From Mytilisepta virgata (lineage: Eukaryota; Mollusca; Bivalvia; Mytilida; Mytilidae), in the NCBI GenBank assembly GCA_028015205.1, contig CM051518.1, positions 53,926,372 through 53,990,371 of the forward strand: a DNA stretch of 64,000 nucleotides, read 5' to 3'. Below are positions 1-13,200 of this stretch, piece by piece; position 1 is the first letter of the stretch; the number at the start of each line of letters is the position of its first letter. The position numbers and the translations under genes are program-made. The notes below the pieces were generated by a model. The model was not told the DNA's origin. It worked only from the letters and a program-made list of their open reading frames with translations, and did not search any database.

Positions 1-327
1 GAACATTCATGCCAGATTTAGTTTCATTCCATTCAGTGGTTCTCTAAACAAGAAGATTTTTGAAATTTCAGCCAATCAGAACACATTATTGGGCCTGGCA
101 GCCATGTTGAATATTCGATCAGCACCAAAATTACAAATTCTGTAAAGGACCTTCACAGGAACATTGCTGCCAAGTTTGGTTCCATTTGGTTCAGTGGTTT
201 TTTAGAAGAAGATTGAAATGTGAAAAGTTAACGGAGGGACGACGGACGACAGACGACGGACGGACGACGGACGACGGACGCAAAGTGATGGCAAAAGCTC
301 ACCCTGGCTTTTAGCCAGGTGAGCTAA
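1..327 (+). repeat. 3' end of composite hairpin-ended element (family 1), cut by the window edge
   Basis: It is nearly identical to 10942-11265. It ends with a GACGGAC-type simple run, then a hairpin made of GCTCACCCTGGC and GCCAGGTGAGC around a TTTT loop, then CTAA. It sits in the last visible intron of the P450 gene or beyond it. Confidence 0.85.
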
Positions 328-339
328 AAACTAAGTACA

Positions 340-1111
340 TGTTTAGATTCAGCATATGAAAGAACCCCAAGAATTCAATTTTTGTTAAAATCAAACTAAG
401 TTTAATTTTGGACCCTTTGGACCTTAATGTAGACCAATTTGAAAACGGGACCAAAAATTAAGAATCTAAAGGCACGGTTAGATTCGGCATATCAAAGAAC
501 CCCAATAGTTCAATTTTCGATGAAATCAAACAAAGTTTAATTTTGGACCCTTTTGGCCCCTAATTCCTAAACTGTTGGGACCAAAACTCCAAAAATCAAT
601 CCCAACCTTCCTTTTGTGGTCATAAACCTTGTGTTTAAATTTCATAGATTTCTATTTACTTATACTAAAGTTATTGTGCAAAAACCAAGAAAAATGCTTA
701 TTTGGGCCCTTTTTTAGCCCCTACTTCCTAAACTGTTGGGACCAAAACTCCCAAAAACAATCCCAACCTTCCTTTTGTGGTCATAAACCTTGTGTTAAAA
801 TTTCATAGATTTCTATTTACTTATACTAGAGTTATTGTGGGAAAACCAAGAAAAATGCTTATTGGGCCCTTTTTTGGCCCCTGATTCTTAAACTGTTGGG
901 ACCAAAACTCCCAAAATCAATCCCAACCTTCCTTTTGTGGTCATAAACCTTGTGTTTAAATTTCATAGATTTCTATTAACTTATACTAAAGTTATAGAGC
1001 GAAAACCAAATGTCTTCGGACGACGACGCAGACGACGGACGACGACGCAGACGACGACGACGACGCCAACGTCATACCAATATACGACCGCAAAAATTTT
1101 GCGGTCGTATA
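340..1111. repeat. Dispersed repeat family 3 with 'tacgaccgca' terminal palindrome
   Basis: An internal unit of about 157 bp (AACTGTTGGGACCAAAACTC and following) is repeated three times between about 552 and 1010. The end is a perfect palindrome at 1081-1111 built on TACGACCGCAAAA. The same family, inverted, is at 43952-44785. A GACGAC run precedes the palindrome. The open frame across it is non-coding. Confidence 0.8.
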
Positions 1112-1229
1112 AAAAGACCATGTATTAATCTATAATTACTGTATTTATTGCAGGATACTATTAAATATTTCAGTGGTACAAAGTAGGCTTATATATATTG
1201 TTTTGTAAAGAATAATGTCTTATTCTTAC

Positions 1230-4200
1230 CCATCATTTTTGTTATATGAGTCAGAATATCATTTGGGACAATCTCGTTATTATTGATGGCATCAATTCTT
1301 TCCTTTATCCATTTTTTTCCAGTTTCTCTGATCAAATCTACACTTTTTCTTATCCTTCTTCTAAATGGCCAATAAAATGGACTGTACTGAAATAATTTTA
1401 ATTATATATGAAATACATGAACACTTCTAATATGCTGTTGGCGTGGCCAAAGATGTGAGCACAGCAATATTAGCCCTTTCCAGAAACTCATTTCTGGTAT
1501 CACAATTCTGACTCTAAAATTATAATTTGAAGGAAGTTATTTCCCTTACTTTACTGATCCGTTTCCAGTGAACCAAACTTTTTCTAGCCTTAGTATGTAT
1601 CACAATATGGCTGCCCCCATTAAACAAAGACTTTTTCTAAATTACCCATATGTAGAAAATGCATATGCTCCTATAGCGCTCGCTGCGCTTGCTATAAACT
1701 ACAAACTTGTGAAAATCCTTTGTGAGATTTTAATTTTAACAGTATTTTATCTTTTTAAAACCAAATTGCTACAATATAACTGAATAAAATATTTTTTCAA
1801 ATTTTTTCATATATTTCAACTTTTTTCTTATTAAAAATCTCACTATAAAAAACCTCGGAATCTGTTAATACAGAAATCAAATAAAACTACAGAACAATGT
1901 TAAACAAGGAATGAGCTTTCAAACTGTCAGCAATCCAGACTTTCTTCCTTCATCAATGTTTGAAGCCCGACCAACCAACTGCCTACGGACCACACATCTC
2001 CAAACAGATAAGCAAAATTCTGTTTGAAAATATAGTTAAAAATTCAATAACAGTCAAACCTGCTTTAAAGGACACCTCTATATAGCAAATCACTGTCTAT
2101 AAAGGGCACTGCGAAAATGTCCCAGTTATGAACAAAGCTTGTTAAATTAACCTCCTCATAAAGGACATTTTTTTCTGCTCCCTTAGGTGCCCATTATACA
2201 CAGGTTGACTGTAGTTTTAACAAAGTAGAAGTTATGAATAATTTATGCATTATTTGTAAAGAAATTCCACATGTAAAAAATATGAGCATGGAAATTAAGT
2301 TGTTTACATGTAAATATAATATATCTAAAATTCACTCTTCTTGATAAAGATACCTAGAAACAAAACTATGATGCTTATTCTCATCTACATTTACTAAACC
2401 ATTAATAGTCCAGTCAATCTAGCATAAATTTGACCCTAACCTTAAAGTAATTGCAACAGAATATTTTTAAGTTTTAATCTTTAGAATTATACCCCAAATA
2501 TACACAGAAAAAAGTCCAACAAAATAACTTGAGGAAGACTAAAAAATCACGATTTTAAAATTCCTATGGAGATTTGCATTGAAAATGGGAGATAACTCTG
2601 CAGAAAAGGCAGAAATATCAATAAAAATTGATACAAAATTATAACTTTACCGCTTCTATTCAGCAGAATGTATTGATTCTTGATATTTTAGCCGTCTTTA
2701 GAGTATAACAAACAACTCTAAAGGTGTTTTCATATCTTTTATCAAGCTACAACCCAGATTTCGTAATTCATTAGTTGACCATTTATTAAATTTTTCAACA
2801 TGTCAAGGTAAAGAATCTCAAATTTAATAAAAACAAGAGGCTCTCAAGAGCCTGAATCGCTCACCTGGCAAACAATGCACTATAAACTAAATTAATATAT
2901 TAATGTTTGTTGTAAATTAAACTGAGTATTAAAGGTCACATAAAATGCTGAAAATACCTTTAAAAGCCTTTCAAGAACCTCTCGAAAGAAATGGGCATGA
3001 GTTCTCCCTACGCTTGATTAAGATACAGCCATGGTCAATCTGATGATTCACAATACAAAATACAAGCTTTAATTCATCTTCAAATACAAGTATAAATCTA
3101 TGTTGTCTTCGTTTTTAAAATGTTTGAAAGAAGTTATATAAAAATTGTGGGTTAAGGCTTTTTATTGTACTTGAAAAGGAAATATTGCAGGAACAATCAT
3201 GCCAAGTTTAATCCAAATCCCCCTAGTAGTTTCAGAGGAGAAGATGTTTGAAAATTTGTTAACAACGATGATGACAGACACCAAGTGATGGCAATTAAAA
3301 GCTCACATATTATGAAGTTTAATCATTGTTATACAACATTCTCGTCATCACCATCCACTAAGGATACCATGTTTACTTTAAAAACCACATATTGTTGAAA
3401 TCCGAGCAAGTGTAAAAAATAGCGGGAAAATGGCTGCCATTTTAAAAATTGCCGTCCAAAACAAACTTTCATCATCACCATTCAACTCGGGATACCATGT
3501 TTGCCTTGAAAGTAGCTTTCATCTTCATTTTATTTCTATAATTCAGGAAAAAATAGCAAAAAACAGCATTTTGACCCCTATGTTCTATTTTTAGTAAGGG
3601 CGGACATGTTTTTTGACCTATCAAAAATCCAAGCATTAACTTTTTGCAGGATACCCTAAGGAACAATCATACCAAGTTTCATTTGATTTTGAATAGTTTC
3701 AGAGAAGAAGATTTTTGAAATAATAACATAAAAAAAAGCCAAAAATGTCAAAAAAGGGCAATAACTCTAACATCAGTTCACAGATTTTCACGAAAATAAG
3801 CACACAGGTAGCTCTCATCATGCTGAACACTTTCAACCTGCCAGAATTTGCCATAACCTTATGATTTTTGAGATAGTTGCGAAAAACTGTTGTTTTACCC
3901 CTATGTTCTATTTTTAGTAACAGTGGCCATGTTTTTCGACAGATCAAACATCGAAGCAAAAACTTTGTGCAGGATACCCTAAGGAACAATCATGCTAAGT
4001 TTTATCCAAATCCATTCAGTAGTTTCAGAGGAGAAGATTTTTGAAATAATAACATAAAAAAAAGCCAAAAATGTCAAAAAAGGGCAATAACTCTAACATC
4101 AGTTGACATATTTTCACGAAAATCAGCACACAGGTAGCTCTCATCATGCTGAACACTTTCAACCTTCCAGAATTTGCCTTAACCTAATGATTTTTGAGAT

Positions 4201-7200
4201 ATTTGTGGAAAACTGTTGTTTGACCCCTATGTTCTATTTTTAGTAACAGCGGCCATGTTTTTTGACGGATCAAAAATCGAAGCACAAACTTTTTGCAGGA
4301 TACCATAAGCAACAATCTTACCAAGTTTCATTTGATTTTAAATAGTAGTTTCAGAGAAGATTTTTGAAATAATAACATAAAAAAAAGCCAAAAATGTCAA
4401 AAAAGCGCAATAACTCTAACATCAGTGGACAGATTTTCACGAAAATAAGCACACAGGTAGCTCTCATCATGCTGAACACTTTCAACCTGTCAGAATTTGC
4501 CGTAACCTAATGATTTTTGAGATATTTGCGAAAAACTGTTGTTTGACCCCTATGTTCTATTTTTAGTAACAGCGGCCATATTTTTCGACGGATCACAAAT
4601 CGAAGCATAAACTTTGTGCAGGATACCCTAAGGAACAATCATGCTAAGTTTTATCCAAATCCATTCAGTAGTTTCAGAGAAGAAGATGTTTGAAAAATTG
4701 TTAACGACGACGACAGACGACGACGACGGACGCAAAGTGATGAGAAAAGCTCACATGGCCTTTTAGGCCAGGTGAGCTAATAATTAAGCACATATTCTTT
4801 TTTTTGTGGTTTAAAGTTTCTTTAGACAAGGTAGATGCTGAACAAATATAATTTACAGATATAAACAATAACAAATTTTCACATTATTTTTTCAAAATGG
4901 TCACAAAGCCTCAAATTTGCAATTTCTTTAATGAAAAATGTGCCAAAAAAATTAAAATACCCATAACACTTCAGTTTTGTACATTTAATGAGCAGAAGAT
5001 TATATAATATAGTCAAATACGAACTTATAACCCCATCAAAGTATCATACTTTACATGAATTTTAAGAAAATCAACCAAAAACTGACAAAAAAAGAAATTT
5101 TGCGGAGTTATCTCCCCTTTCCAATGTTAATTTCCATAGGAAATTAAAAATGCTGATTTTGAGTTTTCCTCGAGTTAGATTTTATGGGACTTTTTTCTGT
5201 GTATATTTGGGGCTTAATGCTATAGATTAAAACTAAAACATTTTCTGTTGCAATTAGTTTGAGGTTAAAACTTAGTTTGACTGGACTATAAGAGAAAGAA
5301 AATGGTAAAGGTCAAAATGCTTGATAAAAACATGTGTACAAGCTTTGAATTATATACCCATATAATATACAGCCTATCACGATTTGAAACAACATAAGCA
5401 AAACAAAATTCTTGAGACCAAAAGAGAAGGTGGCTTGCAGGTTCATCTTAAATCAAAGAATTCCACATGAATTTTGTAAGTGTTACATACCTGTACTGTA
5501 GGCCTTAGGGATCTATATGATATTCCATTCATAATGTCTCTTATAGCACTTGGGAACTGGAAATCATCGTGAATAAGACTGTCAATTTCTTGTCCAAAGG
5601 CTACCTACAAAAATGTAAAATTTATGCCAATTTACTTACAATGCTAGTAATTTGGAATGCTTTTAAACTGATCCCTTCTTGTTTTAATTTTTTGTTTAAG
5701 AAATAATCCACTGATGCCATGCTATGAGCTTATTTTAAAAAGTAGACATGATCTTTGTTTAATTTTTCTCTGCGCCATAGCGAGGTGTAAAATAGGAACA
5801 AACTGCTTGGTGAAAATATAAACAAATACATGTATAATGCCTACCTTGTTAAAATGAGCAGACAGCATGGAATCAATGAATTATTTTGATTCTAATAGGA
5901 CAATATGCAACATTTATGTAATTGAAGCAAATCTTATAAGGCAACATCTATGGGCAGCCATGTTGATTTTAACAAAGCGGGAATATTCACAGAAAATTAT
6001 GTTTTAAAACACACTTTGTGAGATTCTAATGCAAATTCAAGTGTTCTAGATCCTGTACAATGTGCATGACTTTCTGTTTTTAACTGTCCATCTGGTGTCA
6101 TTTGGATTCATTATACTTTATGTAAATTTCTCTACTTTTAATGCATTTTCATGGGTTTACAAGAATGTGGTATTTTACTTGATCATCCGCAGGAAAAGAA
6201 ACAGTGGGTGACAATTTTTATACAGTCACCTGCTCGTGATCTACATATCAAATTCAAGACATTCAGTTAAATAAAATAAATAAAAAATTTCTAAGAGGGT
6301 GACCGAGTCTATTTGTAACCCTTCTGAAAACATTGTCAACCTCGGTTTCGCCTCGGTTGACAATGTTTTCTCGGGTTACAATATATTCTGTCACCCTCTT
6401 AGAAATGTGTTATTTATATAGTATGACATTACACTTTGGATTGTGACACTGCAATTTTGACTGTGAAGCCATTCGAATGATTGTCATAATTGTTATATTT
6501 CAAGTATGGTTTTGTTCGCAAAGTAAATGCAACACCCCATATCAGAATCATTTTCTATTTTTCTCATTGTCATATTTAGTTTAGTTCAACTTGATATTAT
6601 CACATACCTGTCAATGAAATAGTGTTAAATTTCACCTCAAGAAAACTTTTTAAATGATTCTTATTGAATATCTAGAATGCTTAAGAATTATATTAAGACT
6701 CCAACCTTCCCCAATACATCCAACGTGGTTCTTGAGAACTGGGTACTTAAACAAACTGAATTTTTACCATCGGCTAATTTCCTTAACTGAATTATCAACT
6801 TATCTGTAACTTCATTAAACTGGCCCATCAATTCCGTCAAATACCTGGATAAAAGAAATATTGTCATAAATATTGTTTAACAGAAAAATACCCATTTATA
6901 TCAGAATAAATGTTTTTTTTTACATATCCTTCAACATTACTTTTTCTGGTTCCTTCAAATAATTTCTAAAAAAAAAATCATGCTGTGAATTTTACTCATG
7001 GATAAATATTTTTTATTGGAATATAAAAAATTCCAGTTGAACAGTTGTAAAGACAGGCATTAAGAGGAGACTACTGCAACATTAAAAGGAGATGGAGATT
7101 ACAACCCCTTCGATACAAATTCAACATTGTCTAATTCAATTTATTTTGGTCAAAGACCATAGACACTGAGAAAGTGTTCCTATCCATGAGGATCTAAGTG

Positions 7201-10200
7201 GTGGAATTTTTAGGACACTTTTTAAAATCAAAGTGATGGAAATCACCACTGGAAAGATTACAACTGTTTGTATAATTTCAAATGGAATTTTATCACAGAT
7301 TTTTTCTCTGCTATGTGATATGAATTACAATGAATGTATCCTTTTTTTCCCTAAATATTGAGTATTTTTTTATTCAAAATCGATGTACATTCCGGGGTAC
7401 ATGTACGAAGATAATTTTCAATAAGAGTTCAATAAGGTTTTTCTCCAATAATGGCTCCATTAAAGAAATAGTCGTCACATTAGTAAATGCACAATTAACT
7501 AGGAGAAACTGTTTTTGTAAACCAAAACATATGTGTCCCTTTCACTTTATTCTAGATAGAGATAATAATTTACCTCTAGGATAAAAATAATAATTTAATA
7601 AGATGAAGGGGACGTAAGGGGCATCATTATCTACAGATTTGTTTTTATTGCTCTTCACAAAAAATTATTTAATGCATTCAATAAGTGTATTTTGAAGACA
7701 TTCTTGGTAATTGTTAAGCATTCTGAGAAAAAAAATGTGTGAGTCTTCCAAGGAAGACATGTGTCGCCTGCGGACGTCAATTTTTACAAAAGATATTAAA
7801 ATTTTCAAAAAAAAATGTGCGAGTCTTCCAAGGAAGACATGTGTCGACTGCGGACGTCAATTTTTACAAAAGATATTAAAATTTTCTAAAAATGAAATAT
7901 ATATGCACACCTTTGTATTAAAGTTAATGCACAGAGAAAGTTTCATGAAATTGCTGTGAGCCGCTACGGAGTAGTTGAGGATAGAAGTTTTGAACCCCCC
8001 TTTTTTTTTCAAAAATGTCAATTTTTACAAAAAAAAATTTAAAATTTTTAAAAATAAAATATATATTAAGGTTAATGCACAGAGAAAGTTTCATCAAATT
8101 GCTGTGAGTCGTTATGGGGTAGTTGAGGATAGAAGTTTTGAATCCCCCCTTTTTTTTTCAAAAATGTCAATTTTTACCCAAAAAAATTTTGAATTTTTAA
8201 AAATAAAATATATATGCACACCTGTACATTAAGGTTAATGCACAGAGAAAGTTTCATCAAATTCCTTTGAGCAGTTATGGAGTAGTTGAGGATAGAAGTT
8301 TTGACCCCCCCTTTTTTTATCAAAAATGTTTATTTTTAGGAAAAAAAATAAAAATTTTCTAAAAATGAAATATATATGCACACCTTTGCATTAAGGTCAA
8401 TACACAGAGAAAGTTTAATAAAATTCCATTGAGCAGTTATAGAGTAGATGAGGATAGAAGTTTTGCGCCCCCCCTTTTTTTTGCAAAAATGTCAATTTTT
8501 ACAAAAAAAAAAGTTAAAATTTTTACAAATAAAATATATATGCACACCTGTGCATTAAGGTTAATGCACAGAGAAAGTTTCATCAAATTCCTTTGAGCGG
8601 TTATGGAGAAGTTGAGGATAGAAGTTTTGCCCCCCTTTTTTTGCATAAATGTCAATTTTTACCCAAAAAAATTTGAAATTTTCTAAAAATGAAATATATA
8701 TGCACACCTGTGCATTAAGGTTGATGCACAGAGAAAGTTTCATCAAATTCCTTTGAGCGGTTTAGGAGGAGTTGAGGATAGAAGAAATGTGTGACGACGC
8801 AAGACGCAAGACGACAGATAGTGATCCCCATGTGTCGACCATGCGTTCCGCAGGCGACACAATGAAATACATATTCACACCTTTGCATTAAGCTTAATGC
8901 ACAGAGAAAGTTTCATCAAATTGCTTTGAGCGGTTATGGAGCAGTTGAAGATAGAAGTTTTGACCCCCCCTTTTTTTAAAAATGTCAATATTTTCCAACT
9001 AGAGGCTCTCAAGAGCCTGTATCGCTCACCTGGATTTAACTTTTCACCTTGAGCAGACCTAAAAATTTAAGTGTAGCAGCAAATTTGGCTGGTTTTTCTA
9101 TAGGATTCTATGTTAAACTAATTTCAGCTGTGGCAGTCATCTTGGTTGACTGTCCAGGTCATCGGATACATTTCTAAAAGAGAACCATCTAAGGACCATT
9201 TCTGCTAAGTCTTGTTCCAACTGGCTAAGCAGTTTCAGACAAGAAGATTTTTAAATGAATTTTTCCTATAGGGTCCAATATTTAACAAAGGTCGGTGTGG
9301 CAGCCATCTTGGTTGACAATCCGGGTGATCAGACACATTTCTGAAAGAGGACCTCCTAAGGACCAATGCTGCCAAGTCTGGCTCCAATATGTCAAGTGGT
9401 TTCAGACAAGAAGATTTTTCAGTGAATTTCCCATAGGGTCCTATGTTAAACTAAGTTCTGCTGTGGCAGCCATCTTGGTTCACAGTCCATGAAATATCAG
9501 ACACATTTCTGAAAAAGGACCTCCTAAGTACCAATGCTGCCAAGTCCTACTCCAATATGTCAAGTGGTTTCAGACAAGAAGATTTTTCAATGAATTTTCC
9601 TATAGGGCCCTATGTTAAACTAAGTTTGGTTGTGGCGGCCATCTTGGTTGACAGTCCGGGTCATCGGACAAATATCTGTAAGATGACCATCTAAGGACCA
9701 TTGCTGCCAAGTCTGGTTCCAATCGGTCAAGTGGTTTAAGACAAGAAGATTTTTCAATGAATTTTCCCATAGGGCCCAATGTTAAACTAAGTTCAGCTGT
9801 GGCGGCCATCTTGGTTAACAGTCTGGGTCATTGGACATATTTCTGAAAGAAAACCTCCTAAGAACCATTACTGCCAACTGGCCTTGTAGTTTCATATAAG
9901 AAGATTTTTTAAATTCACCCCCCCCCCCCCCCTTTTTTTTTCTATTTTTAGCAATGCCATATTTGGTTTGATTCCATACTGTGGTTCTCTAAAAGAAGAC
10001 ATTTGTATGTATTTCCCATTGGGTCCTATGTTAAACTAAGTCCACTGATGGCGGCCATCTTGGATGATGGATAGGCACCAAAGTAACAACACTTGGTAAG
10101 CATCTCATAAGGAACATTCATGCCATGTTTGGTTTCATTCCATTCAGTGGTTCTATAGAAGAAGACATTTGTATGTATTTCCCATTGGGTCCTATGTTAA

Positions 10201-13200
10201 ACTAAGTCCCCTGATGGTGGCCATCTTGGATGATGGATAGGCACCAAAGTAACAACACTTGGTAAGCATCTCATAAGGAACATTCATGCCATGTTTGGTT
10301 TCATTCCATTCAGTGGTTCTCTAAAAGAAGTCATTTGTATGCATTTCCCATAGGGTCCAATGTTAAACTTAGTCCCCCGCTGGTGGCCATCTTGGATGAT
10401 GAATCGGCAACAAAGTAACAACACTTGGTCAGCACCTCATAAGGAACATTCATGCTATGTTTTGTTACATTCCATTCAGTGGTTCTCTAAAAGAAGTCAT
10501 TTGTATGCATTTCCCATAGGGTTCTATGTTAAACTAAGTCCCCCGCTGGCGGCCATCTTGGATTATGGATCGGCTACAAAGTAACAACACTTGGTCAGCA
10601 CCTCATAAGGAACATTCATGCCATGTTTGGTTTCATTCCATTCAACGGTTCTCTAAAAGAACTCATTTGTATGCATTTCCCATAGGGTCCTATGTTAAAC
10701 TTAGTCCACCGCTGGCGGCCATCTTGGATGATGGATCGGCTACAAAGTAACAACACTTGGTCAGCACCTAATAAGGAACATTCATGCCAGATTTAGTTTC
10801 ATTCCATTCAGTGGTTCTCTAAAAGAAGTCATTTGTATGAATTTCCCATAGGGTTCTATGTTAAACTTAGTCCCCCGCTGGCGGCCATCTTGGATGATGA
10901 ATCGGCAACAAAGTAACAACACTTGGTCAGCACCTCATAAGGAACATTCATGCCATGTTTTGTTACATTCCATTCAGTGGTTCTCTAAACAAGAAGATTT
11001 TTGAAATTTCAGCCAATCAGAACACATTATTGGGCCTGGCAGCCATGTTGAATATTCGATCAGCACCAAAATTACAAATTCTGTAAAGGACCTTCACAGG
11101 AACATTGCTGCCAAGTTTGGTTCCATTTGGTTCAGTGGTTTTTTAGAAGAAGATTGAAATGTGAAAAGTTAACGGACGGACGACAGACGACGGACGGACG
11201 GACGACGGACGACGGACGCAAAGTGATGGCAAAAGCTCACCCTGGCTTTTAGCCAGGTGAGCTAAAAATGAAATATATATGCACACCTTTGCATTAAGGT
11301 TAATGCACAGAGAAAGTTTCATCAAATTGCTCTGAGCGGTTATGGAGTAGTTGAGGATAGAAGTTTTGACCCCCTCCCCTTTTTTTCAACAATGTAAATT
11401 TTTACCAAAAAAAAATGTGCAATTTTCTAAAAATGAAATATATATATGCATACCTGTGCATTAAGGTTAATGCAATAAGGTTAATGCACAGAGAAAATTT
11501 CATCAAATTCCTTTGAGCGGTTTACTAGTAGTTGAGGATAGAAGAAAAGTGTGACGACACAAGATGCAAGACGACAGAAAGTGATCCCTATGTGTCGACC
11601 ATGCGTTCCGCAACACAAAAATTTACTATTCATAAAAACAAAATATGAAATCCTAACTCATACTGATTTACAAGGGTAAAAAAGAGATAAATCCCCTACA
11701 TACCTAGCACCGAATATATCTGAGAACCACAGAATTTTTTTTACATCACTCAACGCAATACACTGTAAATTTAAATGCACCACATTTTTCAAAAAGTTGT
11801 GTCGGTAAAGTAATGCTACTGTTTTTTTTTTTTTTTGAGAGATATGGATTTGACTAAAAATTCTACTGTACATACTCTCGTTTGAAGGCAGGATTCATTA
11901 AATTCCTCTTTCTGTTCCATTTCTCGGTATTGGTTTCTGTTACTAATCCTTTCCCCAAGCATCTAAAAAAAAAAGTCTAAAGCATAAAAATGAATTTTGA
12001 AATGCGAAATAGATTTTAGCAACACTAAAGTGAATTTTAGTTGCTATTTATCTGCAAGAAAGTAAAATATTTTGTAGAAAATTGATTGAAATTCATCAAG
12101 TCTGACTTTCACTTCTGTGATGTTTGATATTGGTTTTTAAATCCAGGTTTTAGCATAAGGGAGTTTTTGTGTGAGGAAGTTGAATTTTTTTTTTGATATT
12201 TGGAAGGCAATAACCATTAGATACTGTGGAAGATATTAGTGAATGATAATATCTCTAATAGCAGAATGATGGTGGAAAAGACATATACATTATCCTCTGT
12301 CATGAAAAAACCAAGAATATTTCAACATTTTTTTTAATCTACATAAACTTACAGTGTAATTAAAATTTGAAATGTTGCTTTCTGTTATTGATGTCTATTT
12401 TAGAGTAGTACAAAATATACCATTTTTTTCTAAAGTCAGGTAAAGTAAATTTCATTTTGGGGAAAGTTTTTATGTCAACAATTTCCCGTTGCAAAAATAA
12501 ATAACTGGAAAATCCTAGAGCACTGCAGATGCATTATAGGCATTTGTGATAACAGTCATGTGTACGTCAAAAACCCACCCTCTACACAAATGCTATAGTT
12601 TCACAATAGTTCCACAAATAACCCTTGCCTTCAGCGCTTTTAATTCACTGCTGACACAAAATCACTGTGTGAGATATATCACCCTCAATGACATGGTAAA
12701 CAAAATATTAACTACTTGCATGACAGTACAATGAAATGACATTTTTCATTGTGACAAAAACTGTGATGTTTCCCTCATCCATTCAGTTTGCAAAGTCCTC
12801 ACATGGGGCAAATGAAACTTAATTTCAAGAGATATATTTCTCAAAATTATTAAATATTATTAGAAGAAAACATTCAAAAGATTTATAAAGTGGTCAATAA
12901 AATGTAAGATTAAAATATATATTAATCTGCCTGCGTACCGAAAAAGGACAAGATCTTGTACAGTGTGAACACAGTTGATTGCAGGGTCTTTTTACCAGAG
13001 GAGTGTACAGAACAGAAATGACCCCACTCAAAGGTTTCTAAAGACCATGAATCTGAAAAAATCAGGATCTGTCAGCAGGGCTTTCAATAAATTTTAAAGT
13101 AGATGACTAATTTCCTAAAGTAGGTAGAGAAGAGCAGGCAGACTTGTGTGCCTGCCTTTTCGGCCGGGGGATTAGACGCCGCTGAAGGCTGCCAAATGGG

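Noticed and set aside
1..1229. Search for the missing 3' exons of the P450
   Set aside because: Only repeat families 1 and 3 are present; no ExxR or heme-cysteine motif is visible on the minus strand.
7735..8863. Several 60-85 codon open frames on both strands
   Set aside because: They follow the period of the family 2 tandem units and encode only the repeated low-complexity sequence.
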